Shown: positions 47,659 through 57,076, numbered from the stretch's first letter. The stretch is DNA of 64,000 bases from Gimesia sp. (GCA_002706765.1 PAJV01000076.1:372001-436000); one strand, 5' to 3'. Notes: generated from the sequence alone by a model not told the origin. Made by a program: numbers and translations.

Positions 47659-48732
47659 ATGACACGTTTTTCTCTGCTGCCTGCTGGTTTTCGTCTGCTT
47701 GTGTTGTTTGCCGTGATGGCGGTTTCCAGTCCGGGTTGGGCCGAGGAAAAGCCTGAAGTGGATGAGCGGCTGCAGAAGCTGTTGAAGCGTTTTCCCGATG
47801 CTGACAAAAACAAGGACGGAAAACTGACGCGGGAAGAGGCACTGGAATATCGCCGGCAGCGACAAAAAGCACAGGCCAATGTCGCTGAGCCAACATACGC
47901 CGATGTGAAATATGGCAAACACGAACGGAACGTGCTCGACTTCTACCAGGCCGAATCGGATACGCCGACCCCGCTGGTGATCTACATTCACGGCGGCGGC
48001 TTTGTGGGCGGAAGTAAAAAAATGAATCCCGGTCTGATCCAGAATTTTCACAATGCAGGAATGAGTGTCGCTGCGATCCACTATCGCTTTATTGATGGAG
48101 AAGACATTCTGCTGCCCGAGCCGCAGCGCGACGGTGCCCGGGCCGTGCAGTTCCTGCGGAGTAAAGCGAAGGACTGGAATATCGACAAGAAACGGGTTGC
48201 CTGTTTTGGCGGTTCTGCCGGCGCGGGCATTTCGATGTGGATCGGCTTTCACGACGACCTGGCGGACCCGGACAGTTCCGATCCGATCGAACGCGAGTCG
48301 ACCCGCATCCAGGCCATCGGCACCATGGGCGGACAGGGTACCTACGATCCGATCAAAATTAAAGCGCTGGTCGGCGGCCGGGCCTGGGAGCATCCTTCCA
48401 TCTTCAAAGCCTACGGCGTAACAACCGCCGAAGAGGCGCTGCACCCCACACCGGAACAGCAGAAACGCTATGACGAGTCGTCCGCGATCACGCATCTGAC
48501 CAAAGACGATCCGGCACTCTATATGATTTACAGCGAAGCCGACGGCCCCCTGCCCGCCAATGCCCGCCCCGGCCAGGGCATTCACCACCCCAACTTCGGC
48601 CGCGACCTGGTTAAGAAGATGAACGAACTGGGTATCGAAAATGTATTCGTCTACACCGGCGACAACAAAAACGGCGCCTCCCCCCAGGCAATGCTGGAGT
48701 TCTTTCAGAAACAGTTCGCGAAGGTGAAATAG
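47659..48732 (+). CDS. Secreted alpha/beta hydrolase with EF-hand
   Basis: A 357-residue protein with a signal peptide (about 1-23), then an EF-hand-type Ca2+ loop 'DADKNKDGKLTREEA' (about 48-62). The alpha/beta hydrolase domain has the oxyanion motif 'HGGGFVGGS' (about 111), the nucleophile Ser in 'GGSAGAG' (about 185) and a late 'GIHHPNFG' His candidate. It is like planctomycete esterases/carboxylesterases that act on polysaccharide decorations; substrate unknown. Convergent with the following gene, two bases apart. Confidence 0.85.
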   Translation: MTRFSLLPAGFRLLVLFAVMAVSSPGWAEEKPEVDERLQKLLKRFPDADKNKDGKLTREEALEYRRQRQKAQANVAEPTYADVKYGKHERNVLDFYQAESDTPTPLVIYIHGGGFVGGSKKMNPGLIQNFHNAGMSVAAIHYRFIDGEDILLPEPQRDGARAVQFLRSKAKDWNIDKKRVACFGGSAGAGISMWIGFHDDLADPDSSDPIERESTRIQAIGTMGGQGTYDPIKIKALVGGRAWEHPSIFKAYGVTTAEEALHPTPEQQKRYDESSAITHLTKDDPALYMIYSEADGPLPANARPGQGIHHPNFGRDLVKKMNELGIENVFVYTGDNKNGASPQAMLEFFQKQFAKVK

Positions 48733-48734
48733 GG

Positions 48735-49226
48735 TTATTTTCTTTGCGAACGTGCCCAGTGCACGCGGTTGTGATGGTCGATCAGCAGGGCTTCACCCGA
48801 TTCGTAAACGAATATGGAATCGTGTGACTGGCCAAAGAAAGTGATTTCGTTAAGTCGTCCGCAGATGGTGTTTGTTGAACAGGCAAATGGAGGGCATTCC
48901 TCAATAGACCATCCAGTACGTCCCAAGGCGTCGGGAACCACGACGGCGCGACCATTGGGATTCAGGCTGGTATGGGTGAGTAATCGCTTGTAAATCTCGG
49001 TTGCATTCCCTTCCAGTCCTCCCTGTTCGGACAGGCCATTGTCAGGATCATCTGGATTACGAAAAGGATCACAGGAATAATCAGCGGCATATTCAACTGT
49101 TTGCATCGCACCGAGAAAGGCGTCCCAGTCCAGGCCCACTTCATCTGTAATACAACTTTTTGATTCAGGGAAGAATTTGCGAATCAGTCGGGCTGCCTCC
49201 AGAAACTCGGGGTCAGTGCCTTTCAT
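48735..49226 (-). CDS. Hypothetical protein of an overlapping pair
   Basis: A 163-residue soluble protein without a motif I recognise. Acidic N-terminus and a 'SIFVYESGEALLIDHHNRVHWARS' C-terminus. Its ATG overlaps the stop of the preceding gene by four bases (ATGA), so the two are translationally coupled. SMI1-type or immunity-like proteins are a possibility only by size and pairing. Codon use looks like its neighbours'. Confidence 0.6.
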   Translation of the reverse strand: MKGTDPEFLEAARLIRKFFPESKSCITDEVGLDWDAFLGAMQTVEYAADYSCDPFRNPDDPDNGLSEQGGLEGNATEIYKRLLTHTSLNPNGRAVVVPDALGRTGWSIEECPPFACSTNTICGRLNEITFFGQSHDSIFVYESGEALLIDHHNRVHWARSQRK

Positions 49227-49711
49227 GATTTACGTTGCTTTCTGGAACGTTGGGAGATTCGTTCATTCAGATCATCTAATGCAGTTGAGAAATATTTAGA
49301 CTCAGTGACACATCTTAACGCTGTTTCACGCATTTTAGGTGAGCATCGTTTTGGTTGAAAACCGGGCCAGTTCGGAGCATATTTTATTGTTTCGTTCCAA
49401 ATCTTCTCCAGTTCAGAACGCGGTGTTCCAAGAATCAGCGACTGACTGTATCCCCACAATGAACGTAAGAGGCCGATGCAAGGTAACAGAAGAGACTCTG
49501 GTGGATTCTCATCATTTATTAGATGCTTTGGGAATTCATCTGCAAACTTGAAGGCTCCAGACATGCCATCGAAAGTGGGGCTGGCTTGAGGGTCTGTGTT
49601 CAGTTGATCCAGTTCACTGAAGATTATCTGAAACTCTGATTTATTAAACTCCAGGTCATTAGCGTTAACATTCATTGCCAGCAGGATCCTTTTGGGGAAG
49701 ATGTCAGACAA
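49223..49711 (-). CDS. Hypothetical protein of an overlapping pair
   Basis: A 162-residue protein, first of the coupled pair. No signal peptide; a helix-rich appearance, with 'FPKHLINDENPPESLLLPCIGLLRSLWGYSQSLILG' in the centre and a basic tail (ISQRSRKQRKS). I do not recognise a family. It is separated by 55 bases from the MBL gene on the same strand. Confidence 0.6.
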   Translation of the reverse strand: MSDIFPKRILLAMNVNANDLEFNKSEFQIIFSELDQLNTDPQASPTFDGMSGAFKFADEFPKHLINDENPPESLLLPCIGLLRSLWGYSQSLILGTPRSELEKIWNETIKYAPNWPGFQPKRCSPKMRETALRCVTESKYFSTALDDLNERISQRSRKQRKS

Positions 49712-49766
49712 AGTCGATACTTTCTTACTCGTACTTTTAGTGGTGTAAAAATCCGCTTGTGCTCTC

Positions 49767-50501
49767 TCACCCGAAAACAGTTTTCATCGCGGTCGACAGA
49801 TCCCGGAAGGCCTGTTCTCCATTGCCTGTGAAACTGGAGCCGTGCATGATGGCCAGCGTTTTGGGTTTCAGGTCTGCCAGGCGGTTGAGAATCCGGTCTG
49901 TCTGATTTGTGTAGGGCATGTAGTCGGCCAGCGGTCCCGCCTGCATCTGCTGCATCGCCGTCAGTACCTGTTCTGACAGATCGCTTTCGGTGAGGGCGTC
50001 GGGGTTGCCTCCCTGGTGAAACAGATCGGAGCAGAACAGCGTCCCCTGCGTCTGTTCATACAACAGCCCCGCATCCCAACCGTGAGGCAGTTGCGCGATC
50101 GAGCAGAAGCGGTATTGGTATTTTCCCGTGTTGAGCTGATCGCCGTCGACCATCCCTTTGGGCGGCCGGATCGCGAAATCGTTAATATTGATCATCGCCG
50201 AAACCAGGCTGCAGACCGGCTCGGCTTCGGGGGCCACTTCCAGCCACTGGTTGAGCGCCCCGCATTCATCCGACTCAAAATGACTGAAGGCGATATACCG
50301 CAGGTCCGCCGCATCCATCACCTGCGCGACCGCTTTGTGGACCAGCGGAAAGCTGGACTTAAACCCGGTCGTAAACAGCAGCGGCGCATCATCGCGGACC
50401 AGAAAATAATTAAACTGCAGATCCAGCCCCTGAGCATAACAGCCAATCCGAAACACATCCGGAGTGATTTCGTTTATCGTGGGCGTGGCGAAATCGAACA
50501 T
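49767..50501 (-). CDS. MBL-fold di-iron (ODP/flavodiiron-like) protein
   Basis: A 244-residue stand-alone metallo-beta-lactamase domain of the oxygen-binding di-iron group: ligand motif His-x-Glu-x-Asp in 'FSHFESDECGALNQW', a third His in 'LPHGWDAG', Asp in 'FCSDLFHQGG' and a terminal His in 'IMHGSSFTGNG'. It lacks the flavodoxin domain of full flavodiiron proteins. Such proteins reduce O2 or NO or act as sensors; the reaction here is inferred. Confidence 0.8.
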   Translation of the reverse strand: MFDFATPTINEITPDVFRIGCYAQGLDLQFNYFLVRDDAPLLFTTGFKSSFPLVHKAVAQVMDAADLRYIAFSHFESDECGALNQWLEVAPEAEPVCSLVSAMININDFAIRPPKGMVDGDQLNTGKYQYRFCSIAQLPHGWDAGLLYEQTQGTLFCSDLFHQGGNPDALTESDLSEQVLTAMQQMQAGPLADYMPYTNQTDRILNRLADLKPKTLAIMHGSSFTGNGEQAFRDLSTAMKTVFG

Positions 50502-50572
50502 TGGGCTGGTTTCTGGTAATTGAGAAGGATGGAAATCAACGATGGCCCATGAGAATAGTTATACAACTGCTT

Positions 50573-51943
50573 TCAGTCAGTTTTTGATGCTAATTCTGCT
50601 GGTTCACGATGGTAGGGTTTTTCTTCCAGATAGAGCTTCAATCGAGTCTCGAATTCCTTCTTTTTAGACTCCTTCTCAACTCGTTGTAAAACAATTTTCT
50701 GGTATTTGATTGCTTGTTCGAAATTACCTGTTTCCGCATAAGCAGCCGCGAGTGTGTCAAGATATTCCGGGTCCCTCCATCTGGTTAGTTCACATGCTTT
50801 TTCCCCATATTTTAAGGCCTCTTTTCCATCACGATATTCAGGATCGGAACAGGTAGATCGAATCCAGGAGACACCGTTGTGTCCTTGAGGCCACGCGGGG
50901 CGTTGACGAATGACTTTCTGGTAATCCTCAAGCGCTCTGTCGAACTTTCCATGAGATTCATGAAAGTAGCCACGGGTAAGAAGGAGCGTTTCATCAATCG
51001 GGTCCTTCTCGATCAGGGCGTCAATTTCTTTGATCGCCTTGTCATAGTCCCCGTTCGCACTGAAGGCGTAAGCGCGACTATTGTATGTAGGCCAGAATTC
51101 AGGGGCTAAACGGATTGCAGTATTAAAATCCGAAATTGCCTTGGCAGGTTTCTCTTGTTGATGCCAGGTGAGACCTCGTTTGTAGTAAGCCAGATGAGAT
51201 TTGGGTGAAAGTCCGATCATGGTGTTGTAGTCTTTGAGTGCCTGATCATACTTCTCTAATGCAAACCAGGTGTCTGCTCGCTTCATGAAAGCATCTGCGA
51301 ATTTGGGGTCTAGCTCGATAGCCTTGTTTAAGTCTGTTAATGCATTCTGATAGGCTGGGGCATACTTGCTTCCTCTCTCATACTCGGCCGCACCACGATA
51401 GTAATATGATTTACTGTTGTGAGGGTAATATTTGATGGCATCATCGAGATAATTACCTGCTGTGTCATATTCTGTTCGGGAAAACCAGGTAACGGCCTTG
51501 TAGTGATATGCCAAGGCATTTCGTGAATTAAAACGAATTGCCCATGTAAAGTCGTCTAATGCTTTACTGGATTCATTTTGAGCAAACCAGGTAATGCCTC
51601 GGTTTGTGTATGCCCACGAGCTGAAAGGGTTTTTGGTTTTAATGTAATCGGTATAGTAGGCAACCGCTTCATCCAGAGGTAGCACATGAGATTTCTCAAC
51701 CCAACCCCCATCCACTTCTAAGAATTCACCTTCGGTTTTGTTGACCTTCAATGGGAATTGAATACTCTCGGCTGGAACTTCTTCTTTGGCTTTACTGGTT
51801 TTGAAATACTTTATTTGGGCGTTAGGCATGAATTGCCTGTCGATCCAGTCTTCTGCGTAGAGCGATGATGGGAATATGAAAAAAATGGTGACTAAACCAA
51901 AAAAAAGTGTACGCGATAGTTTGGGTATATTGCAAAAATACAT
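50573..51943 (-). CDS. Exported tetratricopeptide repeat protein
   Basis: Start moved to the ATG at 51943, which begins a signal peptide (hydrophobic at about 11-26, ending near SLYAEDW); an ATG 60 bases upstream is in frame. The 456-residue product contains at least eight 34-residue TPR motifs from about residue 110 on (e.g. 'AYHYKAVTWFSRTEYDTAGNYLDDAIKYYP', 'AYYKRGLTWHQQEKPAKAISDFNTAIRLAP'). The first 80 residues form a separate small domain. A periplasmic scaffold role is likely; partner unknown. Confidence 0.85.
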   Translation of the reverse strand: MYFCNIPKLSRTLFFGLVTIFFIFPSSLYAEDWIDRQFMPNAQIKYFKTSKAKEEVPAESIQFPLKVNKTEGEFLEVDGGWVEKSHVLPLDEAVAYYTDYIKTKNPFSSWAYTNRGITWFAQNESSKALDDFTWAIRFNSRNALAYHYKAVTWFSRTEYDTAGNYLDDAIKYYPHNSKSYYYRGAAEYERGSKYAPAYQNALTDLNKAIELDPKFADAFMKRADTWFALEKYDQALKDYNTMIGLSPKSHLAYYKRGLTWHQQEKPAKAISDFNTAIRLAPEFWPTYNSRAYAFSANGDYDKAIKEIDALIEKDPIDETLLLTRGYFHESHGKFDRALEDYQKVIRQRPAWPQGHNGVSWIRSTCSDPEYRDGKEALKYGEKACELTRWRDPEYLDTLAAAYAETGNFEQAIKYQKIVLQRVEKESKKKEFETRLKLYLEEKPYHREPAELASKTD

Positions 51944-52108
51944 GATTTCAATCACGGGTTGGAGATTATCGATGATCGACCAGTCAGTCTTATTAGTATA
52001 CACTGATCATACTGCGGATTACTATTATTAATTCAGTTGGTTCAGAGTTATGTAAGTCAAGGATTACTCATTCTTCCTATATCTGCCAGATAAAAAAAGA
52101 AAAATCCC

Positions 52109-52597
52109 ATGAAACAACGCAAATCTGCTCGGGCGATATTGTTGAATGAGTGGGATCAGGTGCTGCTGGTGCGGCATGAAGATGCACTGCCCGTTGATCG
52201 GTCGCGGCCGGAGGTGCTCGGTTACTGGGCGACTCCCGGTGGTGGGATTGAAGGTGGGGAATCGGCAGTCGAGGCACTGCGGCGGGAGTTGCGGGAGGAA
52301 CTGGGGCTGACGGAGGTGATGATCGGGCGGCGGATTGGTTTGCGTGAAGTGCAGCTGGACCTGCCGGGGATCGGGGCTGTGCTCAGTCATGAGACGTACT
52401 ATGTGTGCCGGGGGAGAGAGACGCCTGTGTTGAATCGCGAAGGTTTATCGGAATGGGAGCGGCGGGTGTGTAAAGCGATTCGCTGGTGGTCGCGGGAAGA
52501 ACTCGCAGGTACCTCTGAGATTCTGCGGCCTGCGGCGTTGGTGGAACTGTTCGAAAGTGTGTTTCGTAATGATTCTGAACCGCTGCTGCTGGAATGA
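52109..52597 (+). CDS. Nudix hydrolase
   Basis: A 162-residue Nudix protein with the Nudix box G-x5-E-x7-R-E-x2-E-E-x-G visible as 'GGGIEGGESAVEALRRELREELGLTE' (about 50-75). Family members hydrolyse nucleoside diphosphates linked to other groups. The last 20 codons of its 3' part share 59 identical bases with a gene fragment at 57326-57384. It is convergent with the NtrC-like gene at 52697. Substrate unknown. Confidence 0.88.
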   Translation: MKQRKSARAILLNEWDQVLLVRHEDALPVDRSRPEVLGYWATPGGGIEGGESAVEALRRELREELGLTEVMIGRRIGLREVQLDLPGIGAVLSHETYYVCRGRETPVLNREGLSEWERRVCKAIRWWSREELAGTSEILRPAALVELFESVFRNDSEPLLLE

Positions 52598-52696
52598 GGT
52601 TTTGCTTCTCATTGAAGTCGCGGGCCAAATTTTCTTTTCACTTGTACGAAAATAGCCATCCGCGAGATGAAAATGGTGCCTTGCAATAACTCTTGA

Positions 52697-54103
52697 CTAT
52701 TGTGAGGTGGGAGCCGTAAGTCTGGCAGTCTCGTTATTCGGTAGATTGTGATCCAGGATTCGGTATAAGGTTCTGCGGTGCATTCCCAGAGTTCTGGCTG
52801 CTTCTGCCTTATTTCCACCACAACGTTTTACGACTTCGCTCACCATATACTGCTCCATGGATTTCAGATCACCATTCAGAGGGACCGAGATCGAATTTCT
52901 GCTCGCGATTGTTCCTGGTGGGTTTAAATTTTTGAGTTGTTCAACGACAAACGAACTGTCAGCAAGAATCACAATTTTGGACAATACCGTGATCAGTTCC
53001 TGTATATTGCCGGGCCAGTCGTAGTTGGTGAGTGCTTCCCACGAGTTGTGATCGATCATGTGTCGCAAGTTTTGACTTTTGTCATTTCCCGTAAGACTTA
53101 ACTGCTCGAGGATATGTATGCAGAGTGGTTTGATATCCTCACGTCTTTCACGGAGTGGTGGGACGTTAAGGGGTAGCAGGTTCAGCCAGTCGTACAGACT
53201 TCTGTGGAAAGTGCCCCTGGAGACTGCTTCTTTGAGGTCCGCTGTCGTTGATGCAATCAGTCTTAGAGAACAGGATTCGGAGCTGATGCGGGAAGGTGTT
53301 CGTAACAAGCCATGTTCTCGCATGCCAAGAAGCTGTTTTTGTTCATACATCGGCAGCTGATCAATGTCCTCAAGAAAGATAGTCCCTCTGTTGCAGTTCA
53401 AGTTGAAATGGCTTGGTTCCTGATTTTTCAGAACAAAAAATTGTGACTGGTGAACCTGTTCGCTGCTGCCGATGGATGCACAGTTTATCTGGGTGAATGG
53501 TTCGTTTACTTTTTGACTGAATTGATGAATCATTTTCGCCAGCGTTTTTTTTCCGACACTGACTTCTCCCCGCAGCAGGACGGGAAACTCCAGACGTGAA
53601 ATCCGTTTGATTGACAGAAGAATTTTCTGCATGGAAGCACTGATACTGACGAAGTGACTTCGGTCCGGAATGCTGACAGACGTGTGTTGTGTCTCCTGAG
53701 GTATCGTATTTTGCTTTGTTTTTTTACTGGCTCGATTGATTCGAATCGCATGATGCAGAGATTTGATGATCTGCTGTCGATCAAAAGGCTTGGTAATGTA
53801 ATCACAGACGCCCAGGCGAATCCCTGCAATGGCGGTTTCCAGTGACCCCCAGCCGGTCATGATAATTGAAGCGATGTGGGGATGAATCTGCAGCGCCTTT
53901 CGAATCAGACTGAGTCCATCTTCATCGGGGAGATGTAAATCGGCAATTAATACATCAATGGAATGCTCATCTAAATAATTGACGCCTTCTTTTGTATTCG
54001 TAGCTAAAAAGACCTGCATGCCTTCGTTTTGAATGAATTTCCGGACGAGATTCCCGACGCCTGTATCATCTTCGACTACCAATATTGTTTCCAGATTTGC
54101 CAT
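52697..54103 (-). CDS. NtrC-like regulator with degenerate AAA+ domain (paralogue 1)
   Basis: A 468-residue protein: receiver domain (about 1-120) with normal acidic pocket E11-D12-D13, phospho-acceptor Asp55 in 'IADLHLPDEDG' and Lys in 'CDYITKPF'; AAA+ domain (about 150-380) with Walker A 'GEVSVGKKTL' but Walker B 'FLEDID' instead of 'FLDEI'; and a Fis-type HTH at about 415-455 ('EVVKRCGGNKAEAARTLGMHRRTLYRIL'). The GAFTGA loop that contacts sigma-54 is missing, and both usual arginine-finger sites (FRED, YRLN) read FHRS and DWLN. So it probably does not remodel sigma-54 holoenzyme in the usual way and may be a plain DNA-binding regulator. Paralogue at 55248. Confidence 0.8.
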   Translation of the reverse strand: MANLETILVVEDDTGVGNLVRKFIQNEGMQVFLATNTKEGVNYLDEHSIDVLIADLHLPDEDGLSLIRKALQIHPHIASIIMTGWGSLETAIAGIRLGVCDYITKPFDRQQIIKSLHHAIRINRASKKTKQNTIPQETQHTSVSIPDRSHFVSISASMQKILLSIKRISRLEFPVLLRGEVSVGKKTLAKMIHQFSQKVNEPFTQINCASIGSSEQVHQSQFFVLKNQEPSHFNLNCNRGTIFLEDIDQLPMYEQKQLLGMREHGLLRTPSRISSESCSLRLIASTTADLKEAVSRGTFHRSLYDWLNLLPLNVPPLRERREDIKPLCIHILEQLSLTGNDKSQNLRHMIDHNSWEALTNYDWPGNIQELITVLSKIVILADSSFVVEQLKNLNPPGTIASRNSISVPLNGDLKSMEQYMVSEVVKRCGGNKAEAARTLGMHRRTLYRILDHNLPNNETARLTAPTSQ

Positions 54104-54795
54104 GATGTGTTCTCACTATCAAGAGTATGAAAATATTGGAGATGTAATGAGTTTATTGTAATGCTATTGCGAGCTGACTCTTTCTCTGAGATGCCGGGGG
54201 AAATGGTTTAAGACTGTTTGAGAACGATGTCATATTAGACTGTGTCCCGTTTTATTGTAGCGTCTCCCGGTCCATTTGGACCGAGTATCTTAGATTGAAT
54301 GACGCTACGCTTATATGTCACGCGCTTTAGAAATGTGGTTAGCGATGAAACAAAATTATACTACGTACATGTTCATTTTGTAAATATCAATTTATGTGTG
54401 AAGCGGCCAGTAACAGGGTGTGACAGATTGTCATGACGCGGTAATGGTCCTTTCGCGTCTGTACCGGGATGCATCAGGAGTCCATCGTTTTCATCTCGTT
54501 TGAATGGAAAAAGTGTCTGCCTGATGGAATGCAGATGTGGCTTCGAATGTGGTTGGAAATTTACTGTGGCAGGCACTGTCACGTTGGGGGCGCTCACAGG
54601 TGCCGTCTGTGTCAGCAGGTCACAGTCATGCTGCGCACCCGAGACGCACTGTCACGAAAAAGTGGTTCTTTTTGCATTTTGTTATGTAACTGTGTTAGCA
54701 CGACGATATGTTTTGCGTTAGTTAGCTGAAATGAAAGTTTAAGAGTTGTGGTCAATTTCTCGTTCATGACTCAGGCAGTGCCGGAAGGAATGAAT
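54104..54795. other. Intergenic region between the two regulators
   Basis: The 692 bases between paralogue 1 (minus) and the small plus-strand gene hold dispersed repeat copy D (54237-54334). Short ORFs at 54373-54729 have no supporting start or composition. No promoter could be assigned with confidence. Confidence 0.45.
54237..54334 (+). repeat. Dispersed 98-bp repeat, copy D
   Basis: Begins AGACTGTGTCCCGTTTTATTG and ends CGCGCTTTAGAA. It has the clearest secondary structure of the four: GTAGCGTC and GACGCTAC pair, and CGGTCC-ATTT-GGACCG forms an inner 6-bp hairpin. It lies 134 bases upstream of paralogue 1 in the opposite direction. Confidence 0.75.
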
Positions 54796-55008
54796 ATGAA
54801 TTATCAAACTGTCATGTTTCGAAATCTACCGGAAATGGCTATTAAAACAGAGTCAAATCACAGATACGGATTCGATCTGGCACTGCAGGTGTCAAAGCGA
54901 AATGCGACGAATCAGGCGACACGCGACAAGTCTGAAAATGCGAGAGTCATACCTGAAAGTGCCTTTTTAAAATTATTGCGAACGGAATTCAAGAAGTCTC
55001 TTAATTGA
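54796..55008 (+). CDS. Small hypothetical protein between regulators
   Basis: GGAAGGA at 54783-54789 precedes an ATG at 54796 by six bases (another ATG at 54790). The 70-residue product ('MNYQTVMFRNLPEMAIKTE' start) is basic and mostly hydrophilic with no motif I recognise. A real small gene is likely from the ribosome site, but coding bias cannot be tested at this length. It lies 239 bases before regulator paralogue 2. Confidence 0.4.
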   Translation: MNYQTVMFRNLPEMAIKTESNHRYGFDLALQVSKRNATNQATRDKSENARVIPESAFLKLLRTEFKKSLN

Positions 55009-55247
55009 ACGGAACGTATCAGGAGAATGCGCCCCGCCTCCTGATTCAAAAAAAACAAATCTCAATTGTCATCAACAGTATGTTATTTCAGTGGTACTGA
55101 TTTCAATAAAAGTCACCAGTCTGAAAGTGAATCTGAATTTCATTTCATGAAAAAATGACAGGGCTTACGGTTTAAGTTGCATTCTAAAGATAACACGATT
55201 TCGATTAGTTGCTCTCAGGGAAGTCATATCTGCAGAAAGGATCGAGA

Positions 55248-56633
55248 ATGAAATGCCAGGAAACTGTCCTGATTATTGAGGCTGAAGCCAGTGTCGGGCG
55301 ATTTATCAAAGATGCTTTAGAGACTGAAGGAAAGAAAGTACTGCTCGCCTCCACGGCACAGCAGGGTCTGCAATATCTGCAGAGTCTGCGTATCGATATC
55401 ATATTTACAGAGCTTAAACTTCCGGACGGAGACGGACTCACAGTCATTCGCACAGCCCAGCAGGTCCACCCGAACATCGCTTCGGTGGTTATAACGGGAT
55501 TCGGCACTCTTGAATCCGCCATCGAAGCGATGCGCCTGGGAGTCTGCGACTATATCACAAAACCTTTCAGCCGACCGCAGGTTACTAAAGCACTTCACAG
55601 TGCCATCAATCTCACAAAGCTGAGTACTTTTCCAAAGTGGGAAAACGTTTCCTTACCTGACTCCGGGAAATCAATCAACAGAACACTTGTCGCGAAAAGC
55701 AGCACCATGCGGGAAGTGATTGCTCAGGGGAAAAAATTCTCCCAAATGGATATCCCCGTGCTGATTCAAGGCGAAAATGGGGTCGGGAAAAAGACGCTGG
55801 CAAGACTGATTCACAGGCACAGTCCCTTTTCAGATGGTCCGTATATTCACATCAACTGCGCAATTATAGAGAGTACAGAACGCTTTAATAAACAAGGTGT
55901 TGGGATTCTCAATCGTCTGCTGCAGACCGATTCGGTTGAAAATGCTCAGAAGACGACACTCTTCCTGGAAGACATTGATCAGTTACCTAGGTTAGAGCAA
56001 CGGCAACTGCTGATGATGCTCAAAGAGGGGTTGGTCAGGGCTCCCTGGGCGCCCCTTTCGAAAGTCAATGCCATTCGACTCATTACTTCCACAGCCATTG
56101 ATCTGAAGTCTGCCGTGCTTCAGGATGAATTTCATCGCAGTTTATACGATAATTTGAACATACTGCCGATTCTCGTTCCCCCGCTGCGTGAGAGAAGAGA
56201 AGACATCATTCCCCTGACAATTCAAATCCTGGAGCAACTCTGTCAGGTCTGGAATTGTAATTTTGCGGAATGTCGAGGCCGGATCAGTAAGGAAATGTGG
56301 GAAATGCTATATGAATACTCCTGGCCGGGCAATGTTCATGAACTGACCAGTGTGCTCTCCCGCGTACTCCTGACAGGCGACAGCGCGGAGGCGGCTAAAC
56401 TGCTCAAGCAGGCTAATCCAATGATTCAGAATGAAGAAATGATTTCAGTCCCCTTTATTGGCGACCTGAAACAGATGGAACGACATATGGTGAGCGAAGT
56501 CGTAAAACGCTGTGGCGGAAACAAGGCGGCTGCTGCCAGAACGCTGGGAATGCATCGCAGAACATTGTACCGTATGCTGTATAATGAAAGAGAGAACCTG
56601 GAATCGCGGCAGTCCATCGGTCTGGAGCAGTGA
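55248..56633 (+). CDS. NtrC-like regulator with degenerate receiver and AAA+ domain (paralogue 2)
   Basis: Start at the ATG at 55248 after AAAGGA. The 461-residue protein is co-linear with paralogue 1. Receiver: acidic pocket E11-A12-E13 (two Asp lost) and Glu55 ('FTELKLPDGDG') where Asp should be phosphorylated, with the Lys of 'CDYITKPF' kept. AAA+: Walker A 'GENGVGKKTLA', Walker B 'FLEDID' (Asp-Glu swapped), no GAFTGA, and arginine-finger segment reading 'FHRSLYDNLN'. HTH: 'EVVKRCGGNKAAAARTLGMHRRTLYRML'. It therefore looks phosphorylation-independent and probably sigma-54-independent. Confidence 0.8.
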   Translation: MKCQETVLIIEAEASVGRFIKDALETEGKKVLLASTAQQGLQYLQSLRIDIIFTELKLPDGDGLTVIRTAQQVHPNIASVVITGFGTLESAIEAMRLGVCDYITKPFSRPQVTKALHSAINLTKLSTFPKWENVSLPDSGKSINRTLVAKSSTMREVIAQGKKFSQMDIPVLIQGENGVGKKTLARLIHRHSPFSDGPYIHINCAIIESTERFNKQGVGILNRLLQTDSVENAQKTTLFLEDIDQLPRLEQRQLLMMLKEGLVRAPWAPLSKVNAIRLITSTAIDLKSAVLQDEFHRSLYDNLNILPILVPPLRERREDIIPLTIQILEQLCQVWNCNFAECRGRISKEMWEMLYEYSWPGNVHELTSVLSRVLLTGDSAEAAKLLKQANPMIQNEEMISVPFIGDLKQMERHMVSEVVKRCGGNKAAAARTLGMHRRTLYRMLYNERENLESRQSIGLEQ

Positions 56634-56641
56634 ATCGATTC

Positions 56642-57076
56642 TTATAATCGGAGTCGGCCCTTCTGGCTCTGGAGCAGACAATAACGCAACATCGAGACCA
56701 GTTCCGCATCCGTGGAATGGGTTATCTTTTCAATCTCGTTTCGATCCGAGTGAAATGTGGCTGATCGGTCTTCTTTTTCCAGGCGTTCTAATTCTGCTTT
56801 CAATAGGATTGCAGAATCCTTCCCTTTGGATATTCTCTTCACATCATGTTCTACACGTGATTCCGTGGCCATCTGCTGTGCCTTTAACTTCGACATTTGA
56901 ACCATTTTCAAGCCAATCATCGAAACCAGTCCAAACAGTCCGATGTTGGCCCAGAGATGTCTGATAGTCATATCAAACTCTGCCCCCCATCCAGCCGCAA
57001 TCAGGCATAAACTGAGCCATCCGATCAGATTGGTAAGCGAATTCCGCCCCGCATCATATATGGGAATGCAAGTCAT
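56642..57076 (-). CDS. Hypothetical membrane protein with coiled-coil tail
   Basis: A 144-residue protein with AAAGGAAAAAG as ribosome site. Two membrane helices (about 15-30 and 42-60) are followed by a charged, probably coiled-coil stretch (about 60-120). The end of the gene comes within eight bases of the regulator paralogue 2 stop (convergent). No family recognised; a small inner-membrane protein of unknown role. Confidence 0.55.
   Translation of the reverse strand: MTCIPIYDAGRNSLTNLIGWLSLCLIAAGWGAEFDMTIRHLWANIGLFGLVSMIGLKMVQMSKLKAQQMATESRVEHDVKRISKGKDSAILLKAELERLEKEDRSATFHSDRNEIEKITHSTDAELVSMLRYCLLQSQKGRLRL

Noticed and set aside
47635-48588. A 317-codon minus-strand ORF opposite the alpha/beta hydrolase
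   Set aside because: The plus strand has signal peptide, EF-hand and GGSAGAG; the antisense product has no motif.
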